From contig NZ_VKHR01000002.1 of assembly GCF_009663145.1 (NCBI RefSeq), forward strand, positions 69,705 to 133,704: a DNA stretch of 64,000 bases, in the 5' to 3' direction. The position numbers and the translations under genes were made by a program. The notes beneath the pieces were generated by a model. It did not search any database. It was not told the DNA's origin and worked only from the letters and a program-made list of their open reading frames with translations. The stretch is from Shewanella sp. TC10. GTDB lineage: Bacteria; Pseudomonadota; Gammaproteobacteria; Enterobacterales; Shewanellaceae. Positions within the stretch are counted from its first letter, which is position 1. Every line of letters starts with the position of its first letter. Below are positions 60,911 to 64,000 of this stretch, in pieces.

Positions 60911-61657
60911 TTATTGTGTCAGTCGCTCACATGTTGAGTGGTATTGATTAAGCTCAATTAACCCCTTAAGGATCAGGCCATGATAGCGAGCTCTGACTAA
61001 TTGATAATCCATCTCTGGGGCGAAATAATAAGTGACTTCTTCAGCACCTGATTGCTCAACAGGAATTAAGGTCATTTCTCCCCATGGTTCAATCGTGGCT
61101 GTTATCGCAGCTTTTACATATAACTGATATGGCTCAACATCGTCTGAGGCTTGTCTGACTAACGCAAACTGGCTACGACCTTGCAGTAACAGCTGGCGCA
61201 TTTGAATGGCTAAAGTATCGACATCTCTAAGCGGAATATGAGCAGACTTATAACGCTCTATATCGCCATCAATATCCACCTCGGACTCAAGGCCGTCCTC
61301 ACTTAAAGACACTTTCATATCTCTGGCACGAAAACCGGTCACCAGTTGATGAAAATTATCGGTAACCCACTCATCGCGGGTATTAGACCAAGACAGTTCA
61401 GCCCGCTGATCGTATTGCGTGCCTATCCCTAAAATACTGGCTTTACTAGTAGAAGTAACAACAGCAGATTGGCCTTGCCAATTTTCCGTTCGATTCATGG
61501 TACCCGTGTGGATCCCACTCAAATAAATATCATAGTGAGAAGTACGGCTACACTGACTTTCTACAGCTTCATCCTGTTCAGATGCATTGGTGCAAAGTGG
61601 AAACAAGATAGCCACCAGCACTAATTTTACTGCTATTGTCAGTTTTAATACGCTCAT
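60911..61657 (-). CDS. secreted DUF3108/DUF6134-like protein
   Basis: 248 residues from the ATG at 61657 (AGAGAAG site); an 11-codon longer reading is less likely. Sec signal (VLVAILFPLCTNASE). The body SHYDIYLSGIHTGTMNRTENW...ASILGIGTQYDQRAELSW...FRARDMKVSLSEDG...IPLRDVDTLAIQMRQLLLQG...YLVRARYHGLILKGL has the beta-strand pattern of DUF3108/DUF6134 periplasmic proteins. It follows the Omp85-like gene on the same strand after about 50 bp, so it may be its operon partner. Function unknown. Confidence 0.75.
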   Translation of the reverse strand: MSVLKLTIAVKLVLVAILFPLCTNASEQDEAVESQCSRTSHYDIYLSGIHTGTMNRTENWQGQSAVVTSTSKASILGIGTQYDQRAELSWSNTRDEWVTDNFHQLVTGFRARDMKVSLSEDGLESEVDIDGDIERYKSAHIPLRDVDTLAIQMRQLLLQGRSQFALVRQASDDVEPYQLYVKAAITATIEPWGEMTLIPVEQSGAEEVTYYFAPEMDYQLVRARYHGLILKGLIELNQYHSTCERLTQ

Positions 61658-61707
61658 TACTTCTCTGCTATTTCTATTACGTTCAAACACAATTTGAGTG
61701 ATTTAGA

Positions 61708-62874
61708 TTAAAAAACTTCATTCACATTAAGGTAGAAGTTAGTTTCGTTTTCGCCGACACCAACATCAAATCGTAAGTTGATATTGTCTTTAATTTTAAA
61801 GCGAAAGCCGGTGCCGTAAGATGCCAATAACTCATCTGTTAAGTCACTCACTGAAGGAGCGACACTGCCCACAGCGCCCCAAAATACCATGCCATAACGT
61901 TGGAAAATCGGTAAACGATACTCAACTTGGCCCATCATCATTTGCTCGTCACGGTAACGGCCTTTAATAAAACCGCGCATTGCGCTAGAGCCACCTAAGT
62001 CAGGTAACAAATTCCACGGCACATCGCCATTAGTAAAATGACCTTGCACTTGCCAAGCGATAAGACCAGGTGCATTACTTAAAATAGATGTAGAGCTTAA
62101 ATCGATGTAGTTGGCAAGCTCAACATTGTAAGTTGAAAACGAAGAATACTCACTGTTTTGATATACGCCTGCATCAATTTGAAACAACCAACCTTTGGTG
62201 GCATTTAAACGATAATCGCGAGAATCATAAATACTGGTAACGACCACACCTGAGCTGAAGTTGCTCGGCAATAAGTTGTTCTCGTCAACCGGCTCACCCG
62301 TTTCAACTAACTCCAGTTTTTCAGCACTAGAATAAGTAAAATCCGCTCCAATACCTAAAAAGTAATTGTCAGCAATTTCTGTCATCCAACGAGGTTTAAA
62401 GCTATAAGCTTGCTCTTCATATTCATGGTGGTTGGCATCGATATTGCCATCTTCAATGCCTTGGCCATAGTAGACTGCAGCTTCATTGTATAGCTCTAAA
62501 TCCAGTAACAGCCTTTGTTTGCCACCGTTGAAAAACGTCATGTTTTCAACTTCAATACCATAGGAGTTATTCATCGACACAAAAGAGTTCAGCACCAATG
62601 AAGAAGGCTGTTCTTCAGCAGTTGCGCCATCAGTTTTGTATAAACCCACCATCAGCAACCCAACGCCAAACTTTTTCTCAGGAGTGTAATACGCGGTTGG
62701 TAGATAGCTCATATCAATGGCTTTACTATCATCAAATTCACCATCAGCGCCGAACACCGACAATATATCATCGACCCAAGTCGGCTCCATATCTTCAGGG
62801 GTTTCAAACAAAGGCTCAACAGCGACAGCTGAACTTGAAAATGCCAACAAAGTGGAGAGTAAAATCCGTTTCAT
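61708..62874 (-). CDS. BamA/TamA (Omp85) family outer-membrane protein
   Basis: 388 residues with a Sec signal (LLAFSSSAVAVEP). The barrel has PTAYYTPEKKFGVGLLMVGLYKT, SGVVVTSIYDSRDYRLNATKGWLFQIDAGVYQ, LLPDLGGSSAMRGFIKGRYRDEQMMMGQVEYRLPIFQRYGMVFWGAVGSV and a C-terminal LNVNEVF. The surface-antigen D15 motif (LGGxxxMRGFxxGRYRD) identifies Omp85 proteins, but the chain lacks N-terminal POTRA repeats, so it is a short Omp85 barrel of unknown export substrate. It is followed by the DUF3108-like gene. Confidence 0.88.
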   Translation of the reverse strand: MKRILLSTLLAFSSSAVAVEPLFETPEDMEPTWVDDILSVFGADGEFDDSKAIDMSYLPTAYYTPEKKFGVGLLMVGLYKTDGATAEEQPSSLVLNSFVSMNNSYGIEVENMTFFNGGKQRLLLDLELYNEAAVYYGQGIEDGNIDANHHEYEEQAYSFKPRWMTEIADNYFLGIGADFTYSSAEKLELVETGEPVDENNLLPSNFSSGVVVTSIYDSRDYRLNATKGWLFQIDAGVYQNSEYSSFSTYNVELANYIDLSSTSILSNAPGLIAWQVQGHFTNGDVPWNLLPDLGGSSAMRGFIKGRYRDEQMMMGQVEYRLPIFQRYGMVFWGAVGSVAPSVSDLTDELLASYGTGFRFKIKDNINLRFDVGVGENETNFYLNVNEVF

Positions 62875-62990
62875 AAATGCTCTGATCCAGTAATGGAGGA
62901 AATGGTCTATATCGGTTGATAACTTGCGATGCGCATTCTACCACTACAATTGTTTTCAACAATTAAATTTATTTTAACCAAGGTATTAAA

Positions 62991-63116
62991 TTGAGACGAA
63001 TAAGTTGAGACGAATAAGTTGAGACGAATAAGTTGAGACGAATAAGTTGAGACGAATAAGTTGAGACGAATAAGTTGAGACGAATAAGTTGAGACAGATG
63101 AGTTGAGACGAATGAA
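62991..63116. repeat. 14-bp tandem repeat, seven perfect and two degenerate copies
   Basis: Seven consecutive perfect units TTGAGACGAATAAG (62991-63088), then TTGAGACAGATGAG and TTGAGACGAATGAA. Located about 115 bp upstream of the Omp85-family gene start, in its likely promoter region. Confidence 0.97.
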
Positions 63117-63179
63117 TTGAAAAGAAGGCTATAAATATAGATTTAAATTAATTTCAAGCGGATAAAAGCATTGCCAGTG

Positions 63180-63279
63180 CTTTAATCAGTAAATTGAAAT
63201 TTAATCAGTAAATTGACATTTAATAACTAAATTTCCCCTAATAAAATCAGTAAATTGCCCCTAATAAAATCAGTAAATC
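63180..63279. repeat. paired short repeats
   Basis: TTTAATCAGTAAATTGA occurs twice near 63180-63225 and CCCCTAATAAAATCAGTAAAT twice near 63235-63279, with small differences. They share an ATCAGTAAAT core. Intergenic, perhaps another decaying tandem family. Confidence 0.7.
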
Positions 63280-63375
63280 ATTGGCCTAAATCGCTTTTAT
63301 TATAGCATTTTATAAAAGCGATATTTATCAAACCACATGCTTTATACCCATGTTACCTCAACATGCTTTGTTAAC

Positions 63376-63780
63376 TTAAGCGAGCATAACAAAACGACTG
63401 ACCAAGAAGGCTTTACCTTCTATCGTCCCTGAGACGACGACCCTAATTGCTCCACGGGGGCCCGAAATAATCTCCGCTTTTACTTTATGAGCGAGTTGAT
63501 TTTCAATCACCTGCTCCCCATTGCCCACTAATTTCACTCTTGGATTGGGTAATAACTTAATCGCGAGATTATCGATATCAAATTCACTGTCGATGTGAAT
63601 ATCAAACTCAACCTTGCCATTATCTCCCTCAGCAACTGCCGGTAAGGTAAGCTCTACACCTTTCGGGAGGCTATTTTTGTGTTCATGAGAATGGCTGTGT
63701 GAATGACCGTGTGAGTGATCATCACAAGCCACAGAATAAAACGATAACAAACATAATAGAAAGGCTAATGTAGGTTTCAT
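63376..63780 (-). CDS. His-rich secreted protein
   Basis: 134 residues with a short Sec signal (MKPTLAFLLCLLSFYSVAC, Cys19 a possible lipobox) followed by a His-rich stretch (DDHSHGHSHSHSHEHK). The remainder is a compact beta domain (GVELTLPAVAEGDNGKVEFDIHIDSEFDIDNLAIKLLPNPRVKLVGNGEQVIENQLAHKV). The His stretch strongly suggests binding of Zn, Cu or Ni in the periplasm; the beta domain was not recognised. It follows, on the same strand, the gene whose end lies at 63864. Confidence 0.72.
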   Translation of the reverse strand: MKPTLAFLLCLLSFYSVACDDHSHGHSHSHSHEHKNSLPKGVELTLPAVAEGDNGKVEFDIHIDSEFDIDNLAIKLLPNPRVKLVGNGEQVIENQLAHKVKAEIISGPRGAIRVVVSGTIEGKAFLVSRFVMLA

Positions 63781-63798
63781 AATTCACTTCTTTAATAA

Positions 63799-63824
63799 AA
63801 AAGAGCAGTGTATGCCACTGCTCT
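63799..63824 (-). terminator. terminator after the right-edge gene
   Basis: Stem AGAGCAGTG / CACTGCTCT with a 5-nt loop and TTTTTT on the minus strand; it separates the edge gene from the His-rich protein gene. Confidence 0.85.
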
Positions 63825-63863
63825 ATATTGCACTGTTTTATAGATAATCAGTACTTGTAACGC

Positions 63864-64000
63864 TTACTTCACGTTGACATAGACTGGGTTAGAGTAAAAC
63901 CATACATCGCGATAAATCAGCTTATTAGCACGATCTTGGATTTGATGATCCGTTTCGTCTTCCTCTTTAACCATTGACTCCCACTTTTGTGGTTCACCAT
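63864..64000 (-). CDS. 3' end of an unidentified gene cut by the window edge
   Basis: Only the last 45 codons are visible: GEPQKWESMVKEEDETDHQIQDRANKLIYRDVWFYSNPVYVNVK then TAA. The ending WFYSNPVYV is like the C-terminus of PHP-type or CehA-like metallohydrolases, but this is too little to assign. The stop is at 63864 and a terminator follows. The gene continues beyond base 64000. Confidence 0.55.
   Translation of the reverse strand, partial: GEPQKWESMVKEEDETDHQIQDRANKLIYRDVWFYSNPVYVNVK

Larger units (their letters stand above)
62875..63375. other. repeat-rich intergenic region
   Basis: Contains the 14-bp minisatellite (62991-63116) and, further on (63180-63279), paired short repeats such as two copies of a CCCCTAATAAAATCAGTAAAT unit with small changes. 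No gene is seen. Confidence 0.7.

Noticed and set aside
62991..63116. 14-bp repeats as a CRISPR
   Set aside because: Contiguous short units without spacers; it is a minisatellite.

Overview
The window looks like a chromosomal segment of a marine gamma-proteobacterium, most likely Shewanella or a close relative. Support comes from small Alteromonadales/Vibrionaceae families (DUF2956, DUF2999, DUF5062, YecH), the Hcp/Hcr pair, an arsEFG-type arsenical operon, a glycine riboswitch ahead of an AgcS symporter, alginate-lyase and sulfatase genes, and moderately AT-rich DNA with many rho-independent hairpins. No rRNA, tRNA, CRISPR array, prophage or complete insertion sequence was seen. Every function below is assigned by reading motifs, not by database search. 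|| Layout, 1-20 kb: a Tat-exported PhoD-type phosphatase (cut by the left edge) with a possible PhoB box; an unrecognised secreted protein whose leader contains a cyclic-di-GMP (GEMM-I) riboswitch; a Mop-like molybdate protein; the glutamate symporter GltS; a three-gene, translationally coupled periplasmic molybdenum hydroxylase operon (large subunit, 2Fe-2S subunit, two-CxxCH lipoprotein), whose large subunit carries an 8-copy in-frame hexanucleotide repeat; YecH and DUF2956 proteins; hcr and hcp for nitrosative stress; secreted FG-GAP and lipoprotein genes; EcsC-like protein and PpiB. || 20-38 kb: an M20 amidohydrolase, a cold-shock-domain membrane protein with a GNAT enzyme, a DUF4345/sulfatase/beta-barrel cluster, an MscS channel, an APH-like kinase, a large wHTH-nSTAND-TPR protein with a small partner gene, a PAS-GGDEF cyclase, DUF805, the tandem glycine riboswitch with AgcS, and a periplasmic solute-binding protein. 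|| 38-50 kb: BCCT and CDF transporters; a LysR regulator whose start codon abuts a 29-unit, 7-bp tandem repeat; a secreted HExxH protein; a CheY-like regulator; GNAT; an S9 peptidase; lipoproteins and a GDYXXLXY-domain protein. || 50-64 kb: the arsR-arsE-arsF-arsG-arsP-like operon with three palindromes in its promoter; a 270-bp MITE with 19-bp perfect inverted ends (a second, solo end lies at 21.2 kb); truncated AraC and SDR remnants; an HSL-type esterase; a PL7 alginate lyase; an MFS transporter; a Bax-inhibitor-like membrane protein; a TraF/FadL-like barrel; an Omp85-family barrel with its secreted neighbour; a 14-bp minisatellite; a His-rich secreted protein; and the 3' end of one more gene. 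The most unusual features are the simple-sequence repeats placed in or beside genes (hexamer in the Mo enzyme, heptamer before LysR), the c-di-GMP riboswitch on an orphan secreted protein, and the nSTAND-small protein pair.
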